A DNA stretch of 64,000 nucleotides, taken from the NCBI GenBank assembly GCA_014706295.1, contig JACSVZ010000011.1, positions 4,156,663 through 4,220,662 on the forward strand. Direction: 5' to 3'. Within the stretch, counting starts at the first letter, position 1. Every line of letters begins with the position of its first letter. A model generated the notes under the pieces. The model saw only the letters and a program-made list of their open reading frames with translations, did no database searches and was not told the origin of the DNA. Position numbers and translations under genes: made by a program. This stretch comes from Lycocorax pyrrhopterus obiensis. Taxonomy: Eukaryota > Chordata > Aves > Passeriformes > Paradisaeidae. This document shows, piece after piece, positions 48,553 through 62,298 of the stretch.

Positions 48553-51500
48553 AATGCAGTGCAAGATTTCCAGGGATCCAACATTAGCGTTGTTGGGGCT
48601 TTACACGAGCCATCAGTTGCCATTTCTGTGACTCAGCTTTACAAGGTGCCATGTTCCACTTCACTCTGATCAGTGTGTATCTGTAGTTTGTACAAAAGTC
48701 TTTCCTAGAACACGGGGTTTTCACTGGGAGGACCAGTTTTAACGAGTGGGGTACTCAGAGGCACAGACCAGCACCTCTCAGTGTTGTATTCTAGCACTGA
48801 AAGTGTTGTGCCCTACCAGGGGCTGCCCTGTGGACAGGCAGGAACTCTTGCAGCAGCAGCTGAATTTCACTTGGTTGTGCCCATTTGTGTGTCTGTTTAA
48901 ATAACCCATGCTCAAAGGTGTGTGCAGTCTGCCTTCCTGTCCCACACCCCCCTCTGAGGGATGTTTCTCAGCATGGAAATGGCACGAGCCCGGGTGCAGC
49001 ACCCACCAGCTGTGCCCCTCTCCAAAAGGATGCTCACGGTCCTCTGCAGGATGCAGGAGCACGGCAGGACCTCCAGCCCGGTCTGACCTCCCAGTCTGCG
49101 CCCTGAGGTCACAGCATCTGCTCAGACTCTCAGCTGTCAGTCTCAGTGAGGTGATTTATCACGACAGCCACACTCTTCAGTCAAGACAACACTTGACAGA
49201 AGGAGTTGCTCTCCAGACTCTCTCCAGAGAGGGCACAGTTTACTTTGTGCTGCTGCTCTCCTGGGGCTGCATCTCTCCTGGGGCATTCCCAGCTTCCAGG
49301 CAGAGTGGAGTTTATAACAGTAACGAAAGTGTTTACATTGCTATAGTTTATTTTAATCTCCTGTTCTTCCCAGTGATCTTCCTATAATGATCTAAACAGT
49401 GAAGAGTGTGTTGCTGCTGCTGGGAACAGAGGGAAGATCAAAGGTCTGTGCATCTGCAGTTTCTGTCTAGTTGGTGAGGTGGATGGGTAGCAAGGTAAGG
49501 ACAGCAACTGCTAAGAGAGAGAAGCACTGTAACTAAAACAAAATCAGTAACAAATTCACCAAAGGCTGAATTTTACTGTTTCAGTCCTTTGTTTTTTAAA
49601 GGAGAAACAAAAATTACAAAAGCCAGGACTCCTCTGAGATCTTTAGGAAACCAGTGGGGAAAAAATGCAGCATGGTTTTAGGGGCCAGAGGTGTCCCTGC
49701 ACAATTTAAAAGCAGATGCACTTGGTGATCGAGTAAGAGGCTATTCCTGCCTTTTCTCATTTCATTCAGACCCTCAAGGCACATCTCTATCCTCTCCCCA
49801 TTTATATGCAAGCAACTTAAGGTGTATTGTGGATGATTCTGAAGGCCAGGGACTCATACAACCCTTAATTCTGCCCTTTTTGGTGTAGTACATAGCCTGA
49901 TGTTCTGTTTATTTCCGCTGTGGAAATTGTGAGGCTGCGGCATTCTGACCTCGTGCATTGTCTCTCCCAGGGATCTCATGTTGACTACTGCCTTGATGTT
50001 TCAGACAATCCGAGATTTCTGTTTGAAGCAGATAGAGTTTCAAGGTTTTTGTTAAGGAAGCACACTTTTCATCATGACCCAAAGGACAGAGAGAGGGTTT
50101 TTTTTTTTTTACTTATTCCTTCTTTCAGATCCAGTGAGTGAACAGAAATAAATTTCTTGTGAGACTGTTGATTCCTAAATATTAAGTATTCGTGTTGAGA
50201 AACCTTTTGCAGTTTTCTGCTTTGACAGCTGGCTTCTGAGCACCCCTGCTCATGCCATGGAAAAAGCTTCATATTGATATTACACTGGGTGGCTGTGGCT
50301 TGTGATATCTCCCATCCAGCTGGATCCATCACGCAGGATTGTACCCCTGCTCCAGCCCTGTCAGCCCAGAGGAACATCAGACATTCTGACCATTCCTGTT
50401 TTAGCAGCAGATCTCCGTGATGGCTTTCTACTTTATTACTTTGGAGAGCCAAAATCCAGTTATTCTTTGGTTGCTTGGTGAATGATTTTATCCAAGATAC
50501 CATTAATAATAGCTGAAGTCAAACTGAATTGAGTGTATTCCCTGTTGAATGTCTTTAAAGATAGAAGGTTAAAGCAAGGTGCAGAGGACATTTTCATTTT
50601 GTAAGTGAGAGAATTAAGCAGGTTATCTGCAGTCCCTCTTCCTTTCTTTTTCCATATCTTTAAAGTGCATAAGCCAAGCTTGGTTCACAGATGGGCAGTG
50701 TAGCAGGTCAGAGATGGCTTTTAGCTAAAAGCATGGTGTATTCTATTTTTGTGAAGATTTTTGTGAAGAGTTTTTTCCTTCTTTCTTTCCAACCATAGGA
50801 GACTGAGCTGATGAGGCAGTTCAGAAAATTATTCTGAAAAAGTAAAGTTTTGTGGTCTGTTCCCAGATGGTTGCAAGTATCCCATGTGGCAAACATTCAG
50901 GGTGTTTCTTTTTGCTGATAACTTTGTGTTTTTGTTCTGATTTTTATAAGCTAGCACAGTAGCCACTCATCAGTGAGGTTTTTGTAACATCCAAATAAAG
51001 CACAGACGTGTTTTAATCCCATTTATAAGGATGGGGACTGAAAGGTTTAATCAACATGCAGAAGATCACAGGGGAAATCAGAACTAAAACCTGAAAGGTA
51101 ACCTAGACTTCAGTCTAAAGACTCCAAGCACAAGATGTCTTCACTTGAGTCTCTCTCCTCTGTAATTACAAGATGGGGAAATCCCAGAAGGATGCCAAAT
51201 CCTTCTGGAAGTATTTTAAAAAGTAAACCACATTCTGAATAACACTTTGCATATCCCTAAATCTCTACAACAAATCATTGAGGCGAAATTTCCTAAAATA
51301 CTTGTGAGAAATTCCAGGCTCTGTAGAAGGCAGTAAAAATATTCACCCTGTCCCTAGTGGAGGGAATTCAATGTATCATTAAAGAAAAAACAAATGATGA
51401 AGGTTTCCATCCTCTCCACCTGTGTAAGCCTGACTGCAGTGTGCTTCGCCAGGCAGAGAATGTGGCTGGTGGCTCCAGACAGAGAGGAGACATTTATTTC

Positions 51501-53542
51501 AAGTCACAAGAGCCAAGAAACTGTAAGTCCAAAGCCCAGCGGGATATTCTTTCATCCTAACTACTTGTGCAGTGTCTGTCTTCAGCTACCAGTGACCTTG
51601 GGTCTCCCAGTGGGGCTTTTCTGGCTGGCAGCAGCAGGAGACAGAGTTTATAGGGAAAATGTAACAAAAAAACCCGAAAAACCAAACAATAAAAAACAAA
51701 AAGGGTAAGAAGAAATCTATTTCCTCCTTTAAAACTCAGGGACCTTAAAGTTCCTGAAAAACATGCCACATTTGAAAAATTTTGTTAAGGAATGAGGTTG
51801 TTTTGCAGGTTAAGGGGCACAAGATGATAATCTAGTGATACATTTGAATGGCAATGAATTTTAGGGTGAGAAAAGACAAAAACAAGTTAGTGCTGATGAC
51901 ATTAACACTTCAGCTGAACACAGTGCTCCACGAGTCATGTAATTGCTCTGCCACATTTTAGCCTTGGCAATTTAAAATACTAAAGTTTTACTTTAACCAA
52001 GATTTTAAACCTAAGGAGAAACTACAGAAAAGACATTCAAAGATTTAAATTCACTGCAAGTACTGTTGGCTGCATGCTGGATTTTGAGGATTTTCTGGTT
52101 TATATGAAGCTAGCAAAAATTCTATCAAAACTTTTCCCTTCCTGAAAACAAAAAAACCCAGGCAGATTGTTTCCTAGCAGAGCATAAAAGAGGGATTGCT
52201 GTGTTTTCTATTAGAGCCACCAAAACAGGTTGCACAGAGGACAGTAAATTTTGTTCATGCTGGGCAGACATTTTGAACCACATGACAAGTCCAACAGCTT
52301 GGATTCTCTGGAAGGTAAGATTTCAGTGGCTCCAAATGAAAATGAAAAAGCAAGATTGAGGGACACCAAAGTGAAAGCCACTTGGATGAGTGACAGACAC
52401 AAATCAATCAAGTTTATTACACCCTGTTTCTCCTGTGGAGTCCTGGGGCCAGGAAGGCAGGGTGCATGACAGGTATATCCAAAAGTGTCAACAAATCTAC
52501 TGCCTTCAGCTCTTCTGCGTGTTCCCACCCAACACAAGCACTGCCAACACAGGAATAGCCTGTCTGCATCATTGGTGGCATATTCTGGGAAAGCACAGGC
52601 ACTGCCCTGGCACATCTCGCTTCATTTGGATCTGATTGTGCCATATGGTGGCGGCATTTTAATTCTGCATTTAAATGCAACATTTGTTGTCTCTGCCCTC
52701 ATCATCCAGACCCCCTTGTGGAATTTATGGTTGGTGAGGAGGAGATTGGACTTAGGGAAGAAGGTGGGGGTGATCAGCAGTGGCCTCAGCCGTGCAGTGG
52801 ACGAGGTGCCCTGGCAGTTTGATGGGATGAGTAACAGGAATAGGGAGGCTCAGGTGGAGAGGTTCAGGGAAAGCAGCAAGTGGTAGAATTTTTCCTAGAT
52901 AAACAGGTGGAGATAAGAAGAGTGGGGAAAGGTGGAAGGCTGGGTCCCTGGAATATCAAAATTGACTGAAGAAGGGGCAGTGGGAGGACTGATTTGTGCC
53001 AGGAGCCTGCAGTGCAGAGGCTGTGAGGTCTGTGAGCTGTCAGGGGGAAAACAGGATGGGTAATGCAGCCTGGCATCCCCTGAAGGTCAGCCCAGCCACG
53101 GACACTGCTGCATGGAATGCAACAAAACTTTCCTTTAAAGAAAGAGGGGGGAGAAAGCGTCATTAAAGGAGCTCCTCAAAGCTGGGTAACTACTTGAAGA
53201 GCCATCCATGGATTTATTTGTAAAGGGAGATGTTGTAGCAAGGAGTGGGGATGTTCTGCTGGCACCTGATACAGGAGCAGCACCCAGTGCCCGTCATGTA
53301 ACTGCTCTGTGCAAGACCAGCAGGAACCAGGGAAGAAAAGGGGTCAGAGCACAGGGACTCATTCAGGGGGCATTTTCCTCACCTCTCTTCACAGATGTCT
53401 TCTCAGCGACTAAACTACACAGCACCAACAGGCTATTCTTTAAATTTATTCTTCTTCAGCCTTCAACTTCTTTTTCATTACACAACCACATAAAAACTGG
53501 GAAATTAAAAGCTACTACTTCAGAAACGGACACACAAATATT

Positions 53543-53565
53543 TTGTTGTTGTTGTTGTTGTTGTT
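53543..53565. repeat. (GTT)n microsatellite
   Basis: About seven to eight units of TTG. It produces a polyglutamine-like run on the minus strand and a Cys run on the plus strand, both artefacts. Confidence 0.95.
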
Positions 53566-55468
53566 TTAAAAAGAAATACAACTTCTCACCCCATTGGACA
53601 ACTACACCTAGAGTCTGAATTTTATTCAAACCAGCATGAGTGAACATTAAAATTGTCAGCAACAAAAGTTCTCGGGATATCTGTATCGTGTAAGGCAGTA
53701 GGAACTTCAAGAAGAACATTCAATTTCATAATTTGTACAAAATCTTGTATATTTGACTGAGAATATTCTACATCTCTTGACTCTGTGCTGGAAGAATCTC
53801 TAGACTATAATTTAGACTTTTCTTTAGCTAGGCAGTGCAAGTTCAGTTGTTATGTTCTGGATCTGAATCAGGCTGTTTCTGCTGGGTTTGTTGGAGCAGG
53901 GGATGTTCTTTAGAGCAGCACATATGTTTTTTCACTGTGAGGTTTTTTCTGTCGCCTCAAAAATGTGTTCTTTGCACACCCTCTTAGTCTTTCATTCCAG
54001 CCATTGGTACAGAGGAACCAGTAACTCTGCTGGGTTTCAGCCAGTGTGGTGAATTTAATTTTCCGACACTGGCCTGTCATTGCAGAGTTTCAAGGCAGTG
54101 TAACATTCCATAAAATTAAACTGTTTATTATCTAGCAGAAATGAAAGGACTTTGCTTTTCTTTATTCCCCCTTTTTTTTTTCCACTTTGTACTAAGTGAT
54201 AATATAAATCACATTTTGTACTTATTTCAGGAATGCATGTTTGTTCTCCTCTGATGCTAAATAAATCTCTAGACATTAACTGTCCCTAAAATATTTGGGG
54301 GGGTTTGCTTCTGCTTAGAATATAGACTCAGTCATCCCCATGGTGGGCAAATAATCTTTTTGTAATGTGACGAATCTGCAGGCCCTTCACAACAAAAGAT
54401 CTCCTAAAGCACCAGGACCAATCCTTTAAGTTGAGAAACAGTATATCAATAAAGGTCAGTGTGACAGTGTGATTTATTGAAATACTGTGCTGCTCCTAGC
54501 AGTTAGTATTTTATATTATATGATACACGGCAGGTGTTTTTATTTGTATTTGGGTTCCCCACTGAAACCTTGTTCAACCTGTTTTATTATTTATTGTTGC
54601 CTTTTAGAGGTGAAAGAAACCAATTCATTCGGCTTTCACAACCGTTCCTAACAGGTACAAAGAGGTTAAGGACTAACAGGAAAAATCAATTGGTTAATAA
54701 AATAGTTAATTGACTAAATGCTCCTTCCAGGAGGCTCTGGATGCAGACTGTGCAGAACCAAAGGAGGTTGCTTTAATTATAATGGCATCTCACTGCATAA
54801 AAGCCCTCACTGCAGATCGGGGTTTCAGACCTGAGTGAGCTTGTTCTGTTTGTATGGTTGCACATGGAGCAAATGTAGGTACCATAATTAATTTTTCTCA
54901 TAGTTTATGGTATCTGCTTTTCCCTTTTATGGTCATGGCAGATGGCAAAATGACAATGAAACTGCAAGATCAGTCAACATGCTCGCTATAGATCTGGAAA
55001 GATTTTTAAGATAAATGTATAAAACACTGACAAACAAATACTTCCCAATTCTTCCTCATTCTGCTGGACTGTCTGTCAGGATTTTTTAAATTGGTTTTAT
55101 GGTGCTGTTACTTATGAAATCCAGGATTTTTAAAAGGCACGGGGAGGTGGGGAGTGACTCACTCTCTTTAACCACTGCTGAATTCCTAGGAGAACATCCA
55201 GAATTGGCTTTGGGCACAGTAATGCCAGGCTCTGAATGCCTCTCAGAAAAATACCCGGTGTCTTCAACTTGCTTTGATGTGCCATAGTCACCACTCAGTG
55301 GGAACCCCGAACAACTGAGCTCCCCCTATTTCCCTGCCCTGTTTAATGTAGTTATAAGCACATTTTAAACAGGGATGTCTAAGGGACACCACTAAAAGCT
55401 CAAAAGATACTTTACAGTAGGGACAGACACTTTTTACATATACATGTGGCATTGTACAGTACTGTAAA

Positions 55469-55528
55469 TGTTAAAAAAAAGTAATTAAATAAGTTAAATA
55501 ATCAAATAATTAAATAATAATTAAAAGG
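55469..55528. repeat. AT-rich low-complexity tract, AAAT/AAATAATT units
   Basis: Imperfect repeats of AAATAATTAAAT type with an A-tract at the left end. It is simple low-complexity DNA. Confidence 0.8.
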
Positions 55529-56392
55529 AAAAATAAAAGTTGCTTGGGCATTTCCTGCACCAAGAGGCCACGGTAAAGAAAGGTAACATAGGATGGGAGT
55601 GAGAGCCTTTCCTTGGCTTGCCCTGTCCGTCCCTGATCTCTGGAATCAGGAATCTGCCCGGGCATAAAACATTTCAGAGGCATGTGGTGAGGTTGCCTGA
55701 CTGAACACTGAGAGAAAAAGCACAAGATGAGGCACACAAGGTTGTGGAAAGTTTGGGGTTAGTGAATAATCACAGTAACTGAGGTGATACTCGAATAATG
55801 AGTACAGAGGTAATGGAACAAGGGGTCACTGATTGATTAACAAGCTACTTGAGGGGCAGCAGAGAGCAATGTGCACAAACTCTTTATATTTTTCATCCTT
55901 ATGAAAAGGATTAAACCCAGTTTTCCTCCTATGACGGTGTAGCCCCGTCATGCATTTTTTTCCTGTATCTTTTCAAAGTTTCTGGCATGTGGGTTGTTTT
56001 CCTTGTCTGAAAACCAGACAAAGCTACTGGTGGAGTATTTGAAATAACTCCAGTAGTTTAACACCTGGTTCTGGCAGCACCTCTGTTATTCTCACATACC
56101 ATGGCAAGGTCAGGGCAGGAGTAGCTGAGCCATCTCTTGCTCTCTTCCTTGTGATCAGCACCATGGGTGGGATTCGGAGGGGAAGCTGATATTCACTCCT
56201 GCTGAGCACCATCAGTCTTAGAGACACCAGGAGAAATACAACACTCAGCCCTGGTAATGCTGTCAACAGAATCTTCTGGGCCAAGCTGACATTTAATTTC
56301 AAATATTGATATTATTTTATATCCCCTTATCAACAAAATGCCTCTTGAGGGCAAATATCCTTCATTCCAACCCCAAAAATGGGGTCCTGCTT

Positions 56393-56640
56393 TACACGCG
56401 TCGCAGTTACCCAGCCCAGTATCACGCAGTGGCATTTCCCAGCTGCCCAAGGTGACTCCATGGAGCCTGTCACCCCCCTCCAGATTTATCTGAAACGCGT
56501 TAAAAGCAAATCTCGTGGTTCCAAGCAGGTGAGCTGCGCTGAGTGCTCCCCTTGCCCGCAACGCACAAGCGGCGCGCGTTGATAAAGGACACGCCGCGCA
56601 GGGCCGGGCGCTGCGCGACCTTCAGCGCTGCCTCGTGGTG
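56393..56640. promoter_or_regulatory. CpG island-like patch, candidate promoter
   Basis: About 23 CpGs in roughly 250 bp, the densest in the window, surrounded by AT-rich DNA. Two ACGCGT sites occur (56396-56401 and 56495-56500, the second inside the palindrome AACGCGTT). GGCGCGCG, CGCCGCGC and CTGCGCGA cores at 56571-56620 resemble GC-box or NRF1/E2F-type sequence. A good splice donor, CAAGCAG/GTGAGC, falls at 56528/56529, preceded by an ATG-started open frame of 23 codons (56460-56528). In birds, short CpG-dense patches often mark promoters. No TATA box or transcript evidence is available, and an island without a gene is equally possible. Confidence 0.4.
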
Positions 56641-59600
56641 ACATTCAGACAGGAGACACATCCAAACACTTGAGGTTAAAAGAAAGGGGACTTTGATTAA
56701 CAGCAAAGTAATGCATTGAATTTCCAAACTATGTAGGAGTCTGTACAGGCTACAGCTTGTCTTGTTTGTTTTTAATTTTAGATTCAATGTCAAGGCAAGA
56801 TTTTAACTCTCTGGTTACGGATCTTTATGCATATAATTCTCTAATGTAATTGTGATATAATCCTAAAATTTATTAGGAGTCAAGTTAAAAGGTAGCAATG
56901 TGTTATTCAGAATATTACTTCCCCTGGCAGTTTGAGCAAGTATCATGGCCTGGGGACGGCTTTTCTGAGGAAAAAGAATATCTGCCTCTGCTGTTGGGAG
57001 CAGGTTCAGGATTGAAAGGTGAAGCAAACACCAGTGTTAAACCATCACCAAGGCTCCTGAGTTAGAACATTTGTTCTGCACAGCCAAAATGGGAGGTTTA
57101 TGCTAAAGCATCAGGCTCTGAGCTGCAGTGGCTGAGGGCTGAGCTTTTCCTTCTGCCGTGGGAGTGGGGAACTGCAGATGGGGCAGGGAGGGCAGCTGGG
57201 GAAGCAACTCCTGAAGCCATCACAGCAGGATGTGACAGAGCTGCGTGGCCACCATTGGCTCTGCAGTGCCACCAGTGTCACAGCAGCGCTTCTGTGGGCT
57301 GTGGTCCTGTAACAATGACAAGAAATCAATTCTAATTTTCATTTTACCGCTCTGAAAAGCCCAGCGACAAACAGCTGGTAAAAGATTTCCTGAAAAGGGC
57401 TGTTCACATCCTTGGTTATGAAAATTGGAATCGTGACAGGCTCTGTTGGACATGGTGCTTTGTTGCACTTCAGCTACTCCAGCCCAAAAGCTGCAAACAA
57501 TGCTGGCTGGAGATGTTAAACACCAAAATCTTTCTCTTTTTCCAGTGGCTTCCTTGTCCACAAAATCCATGCACTGACATTCTAGGACATGGTACTGAGC
57601 GAGCTGCTTCCCTGACATTCAATTTTGATCCCAAACAAACAATTTGAGATTTCACGTTGGATAATTGGACTTTACCTGCATTTTAAACAAAAATCCTTCT
57701 CCTTTTATAAACTGCTTGAGTTGGGAGACATGCAGAGCTTTTGCTGAAAGAAATGCATTAATCCTTTTAAGTTTGATAAAGGGTTCCTTTATACCATACT
57801 GTATAGTTTCCTGCTGTGGGACCACATTTGTGTAGAATCTCCATCTGTGGGGAAAGAAAGATATAGACTCCTTCTAATGGTTTGAAGGAAAGACTGACAA
57901 GGGAAAGTGCTACACACCTGGACTTAAAATTGACCGAGATCCAGGGGAGGTTTTTTTGCATTAATTGGAGCTAATGGACATGGTCTGTCCATTTTCTTTT
58001 TATTCCACATGTGTGCCCCCAGGAACTGTAGGTGATCACCCTTTCTTTGAGGCTGGTGGTGTAGCAGGCCCAAAACTGATCCCTCTGCAGGGATATGGGA
58101 GGCCCTGCCATGCCCTGTTTCCCTCGTTCTGCTGCTGCACCCACTGCAGAGGCAAGTCCTGCGTCAGACAGCGGCAGTGGAAGGCATTGCAATAATCTGC
58201 TGCCAAGAAGCAAAGAAAAATGCCTGGGCTCTTTTGTTTCAAAGCCAAACTGGCCTGCATTTATTTGGGCATTTCTGTTTTTTTTTTTATGCCAGACCAG
58301 CGCTGGGCATTGCTGGGCAAGCTGACATCCAATATTCCTGGCTCACTGTATCCCACACATCAATAGTGACCACTGTCAAGCCTTTTAGACTATTGCTGTC
58401 CATTGATCAGCTATTATGTTATTTCTCTGTCTCTTTTTGTTTAGAACACTCCACTTTTACCAACCAACGGGGTAAAATTTTGACTCATTAATTGAAATTT
58501 TAAATTTGACTTTCGCTTTAGCAGGATGTGTACAGACGCTACAGTAAAACATGGTACAGGTCTTCTGGGCATAGCTGTGCCTGGAAACCTTTGCATTGTG
58601 TGTTGAGCTTGCATCTGCACCCAAATTCAGCCCAGCTGAGCCTCGTTCCCAAAAACAATGTAAGCAAAAGTTTTACAGATAAGTTACATTTTACATCATG
58701 AACTGATCTAATAGAAACGACAAACTCGTTGTTATAGCACAAGGGGAATGAGATCCCTGTGCTTTTGTGTTGTAGAGCATTAGGGAGCACAGAAAAATGC
58801 TAAGGAAAAGGTCAAAGAGGGAAGTGTTGGGAAACAGTGCTGGCCAAAATGTCCTTTCCATCAAACAGAATGAACCTAAGCAGGTACAGAGCTGGTGCAG
58901 CCTCTTCTCCAGCCTCCTGTTGCTAAATGGGACTCCTGGAAAAAACATCCCTGTCCATGCCATCTCTTTTCATGATGGGCTGTCATAAATTTTGTGCAGC
59001 CTCTCAGAACAAGCTCCAACTAATTTTGTTATTTTTTCTGCTGCTTACAAATAGTACAAGGCATCAAAAAATCTCTTCTCAACTGCACCCTGAGGCAGGA
59101 GATCATCCCTGAAGGCTCCTCAAGCACATCACATCCTCCATGCGTGTTCCTGTGCCATCAGCACTGCCAAATCTCAGCCTCACACACACAGAATGTGCAG
59201 CCACCTCACAAAGTATTGCCTCCTGTAACTCAATTTGGCCAAAATCAGACCTGGTCTGACAAATCCTTTGGACTGAGGCTTGGAGTTGAAGAGAAAATCA
59301 GTATTTTTCTGCATAAAGATATTCAATTTATTGTATTCTAGATAAGCATGGTGTTATGTACTCACTCTCTTTCCCCATTAAATGTCTCCACAGCATTACT
59401 TATTAAAAAAGAGGAACTGTGACTTCATCAGAAAACAAACAGACAAAAAACAAGATGACCTTGTTTATGAATTGGGGGATTGATGACACAGTAATTAAAT
59501 CAAAAAACTCTGAGGATCAAATTGGATTTTTTTTATGTCCATTTGGGGAACAGATGGTATCTCAGAATACCCCACGGAAAATCTCTTTTTTTTTTTTTTT

Positions 59601-62162
59601 CTAATGTAGATGGTAAGTTCATGTGAGCTGCATCGTGTTGGGAAAGTATTATGTAAAACACAAAAAGGGACTGTTAATAGACAAAAGAAAGGAGAAAGGC
59701 AGGAGAAGCATTAATGGCAGGCAGTATCAAAGCCTGTGGTGACAGTGTCCAAGAATTTATAGTTTTAAAGAACCCTGCAGGTGGATCTTGAGAAATCTGC
59801 ATTTTGGGCATCTTCGGAGGCACACACAAAAGGTGTGTTCCATTCATACGGTGAAATTGCATGGAAATATTTCTGAGGTGTCTCGTCATACATTAAAACC
59901 AGATGAAGCAGGGATATCCATAGGGACTATTTTAAAAACACCTCCAACTCATCAGAACTCCCTGGGACCCACCCAACAAAGGAGTGGCCTCTTGCCTTTG
60001 GGAAAAATGTCCTTTCTCCACAGAGATTAATCACGCTGACTTATGCTGTTTTGATGTCGAATTCAGCCCTCCTTAAGAGCACAAATAAATTCAGTCCTTG
60101 AAGGTGATGCTAACAGACTGATAGCCTTATCACTGAGATTGCAATGTTCTGGCTGGAGCTGGTTTGAACCTTTTCCCTTTAAACCTTTTCAGCTGAAAAT
60201 GTGACTTCAACAAGATAAAATTAAAATTACGCATGAAAAAGTCCATTTTTTCAAAATGTGATCCATGAGGGAAAGTGAACAAATTTCAAAAGCAATAAGC
60301 TGGCTTGGTATTTAAAGGGGTTTTTAATTATTAAAACCTTGCGGGATATACATTTTTGCACCATTCATTGGACTGTGGGTGCAATTTATTTAATAGGCAC
60401 ACATTTTACCGGGCAACTTATGCCACCAGAAAAGGATTTCAAGCCTCAGCCAAGCGGAAAATCTATCCCAAGGTATCTTTGTTGCCTAGTAAAAGTAGGA
60501 GATTTAAACAGTCAAGATACAAGCTGACTGTGAAAGCACCTACCACTAATGTAAAGCTATGCAGTTCTTAAATGATGCTGACAACCCTCACAAACCTTTA
60601 AATAGCCATTTCCAAGCTGGCAGATCTAAATTGAAGGAAAACAAAGTAATCACTCAAGGAATTCTTTGCAAATTAAAACAGTTCCTTCTTGTTGCTTTGT
60701 GTTTTGGAGCTTCACAAACAATAATACAGCATCAGAAGCCATTTGCCTATTGCCTTTTGTACCAAGTACTTTTTCTGCAAAAGAAAATACTCTGCCAGTA
60801 ATGAAAAGAAATTGTTGGTGCATAATGCAAAGCACAAACAAGAACTGTACATTTTACAGCTGATTCAGGAAATAATATATTTGTGTGTATCTTATTTTTG
60901 TGTAAAATAAGAGGAGAAGTTACTTCTTCTATCACTCTGGCCCACTGTAACTGCCTGAATGACACCTTTTTGGGTTTGTATTTGTGTAAAAGCCTGGTTC
61001 AAGGTCAGTACACCTTGTGAGATATTAAGTGTGCTTACAAAGGACCCAGAGTTTGTGCTGCCTCTCCACAAAGAGTGATAGACAGATATCCTCTCCAAAA
61101 CAGAAAGAGGAGAGTCCCCTGAGTGAAAATACCCCTGCAGATGTTTATGCAACCTGAAAATTGTGGCAATTATAAAAATAAACCCAATCTCTGGTACTTG
61201 CCTAACAGAAAAGCTTACAAGCATAGCAGTTCGTGGTGGGAATGTGGAGTTTGAGAACAGCATGGACTGAGCTCACAGAGGGCAAAATGCAAATCTAACA
61301 ACACAAGAGCTCCTCAGATGCTCGTCTGGCAAAGAAGCTGAGGCCTGGTGGGAAGTCCCTGCCTGTGCCTGTGGGGAGAGCCCATCCCCACGTGAGGGAT
61401 GAGTGCCCTTGGACCTCAGCAGTGACATTTCCTTGGCAAAGCCATGGGTTATATCCCTGGTCTCGGCGCTGCTACAGCCACACCACCACAGACCTGCTGG
61501 TGCCTTCCTCCAGCACAGGACTTCACTCCTGGTATAAAGAAATGAAAGTATCGGTCAAATAATACACAAATGCTTGTGTATTTGAATATTTTTTTTAATA
61601 AATTCCTGTGAAGAAGAGGCATTGTTCAGCTTACCTACATATTTTTCTACTGAGGAGAAAGAGCAAATTTGTCTCCAGGAGCAGAAAATCTGGAGCTGTG
61701 AGGTGCTGATGTTGGAGCCCTCCTGCATAGATATAATCACCTCAAACAAAGCTGCCAATGTGCTCTTGGTGTTGCATGGCAGGACTGATTGAACCTGGAG
61801 CAATGTTGCTTTTCTGAGGTTCAAGACCATTCTTTCGGGTGCTACCAGAGCCAACACCCACTTGTAGTGCGGAAGCAAAGACCCTGCAGAAATTAATCAA
61901 ATCTGAGGTGCTGAAGCAGCCCTTGTGGCCTTTGAGCCCTGCTGCCTGAAGCCAAATGGGAAGCAGCCAGGTGGGAGCTGTGGCAAATCAAAGGGTTCCC
62001 TCTGGCTGTGAGCCCTGCTTTGAAGACCTACCTCCACTTCTTCCCTTCCAGAGCTGCTCCCTGGTGCTAAGGTCACAGCACACCAGATTAGCAGAAAAAC
62101 ACTTCCACATTTATTTCATTTTAATTTTAAATATTCTAGGTTTTGTTTCAATTTTTGCAAGC
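56641..62162. other. non-coding stretch, no gene supported
   Basis: Single-copy sequence. The only simple repeats are T-tracts such as 58282-58289 and 59586-59600, and a short CACACACA near 59181. An octamer ATGCAAAT lies at 61287-61294. I see no gene, RNA gene or transposon. Confidence 0.6.
59586..59600. repeat. poly-T tract, 15 T
   Basis: An uninterrupted T run without a recognisable element attached. Confidence 0.9.
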
Positions 62163-62298
62163 CTGCCAGAGCTCCAGAAGGGTTTGGAAAATGCTCTCAG
62201 GGATGCACAGGGTGGGATTGTTGGGGTGTCTGTGCAGGGCCAGGGGCTGGACTGGATGGTCCTTGTGGGTCCTTTCCAACCCAGGATACTCTATGAAA
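62163..62298 (+). mobile_element. CR1 LINE fragment, 3' end, plus orientation
   Basis: Shows the CR1 3' sequence in order: CTGCCAGAGCTCCAGAAGGG, then GGGATTGTTGGGGTGTC, TGTGCAGGGCCAGGGGCTGG, ACTGGATGGTCCTTGTGGGT and CCTTTCCAACCCAGGATACT, ending CTCTATGAAAG where the family ends in TTCTATGA units. Only the last ~136 bp remain. The plus orientation is opposite to the two younger copies. Confidence 0.93.

Larger units (their letters stand above)
48553..56392. other. non-coding stretch, no gene supported
   Basis: Single-copy sequence with no recognised transposon. A GC-richer patch lies at about 48950-49110. T-tracts occur at 50099-50111 and 54172-54181. The open frames are short and mutually overlapping. 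Confidence 0.6.
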
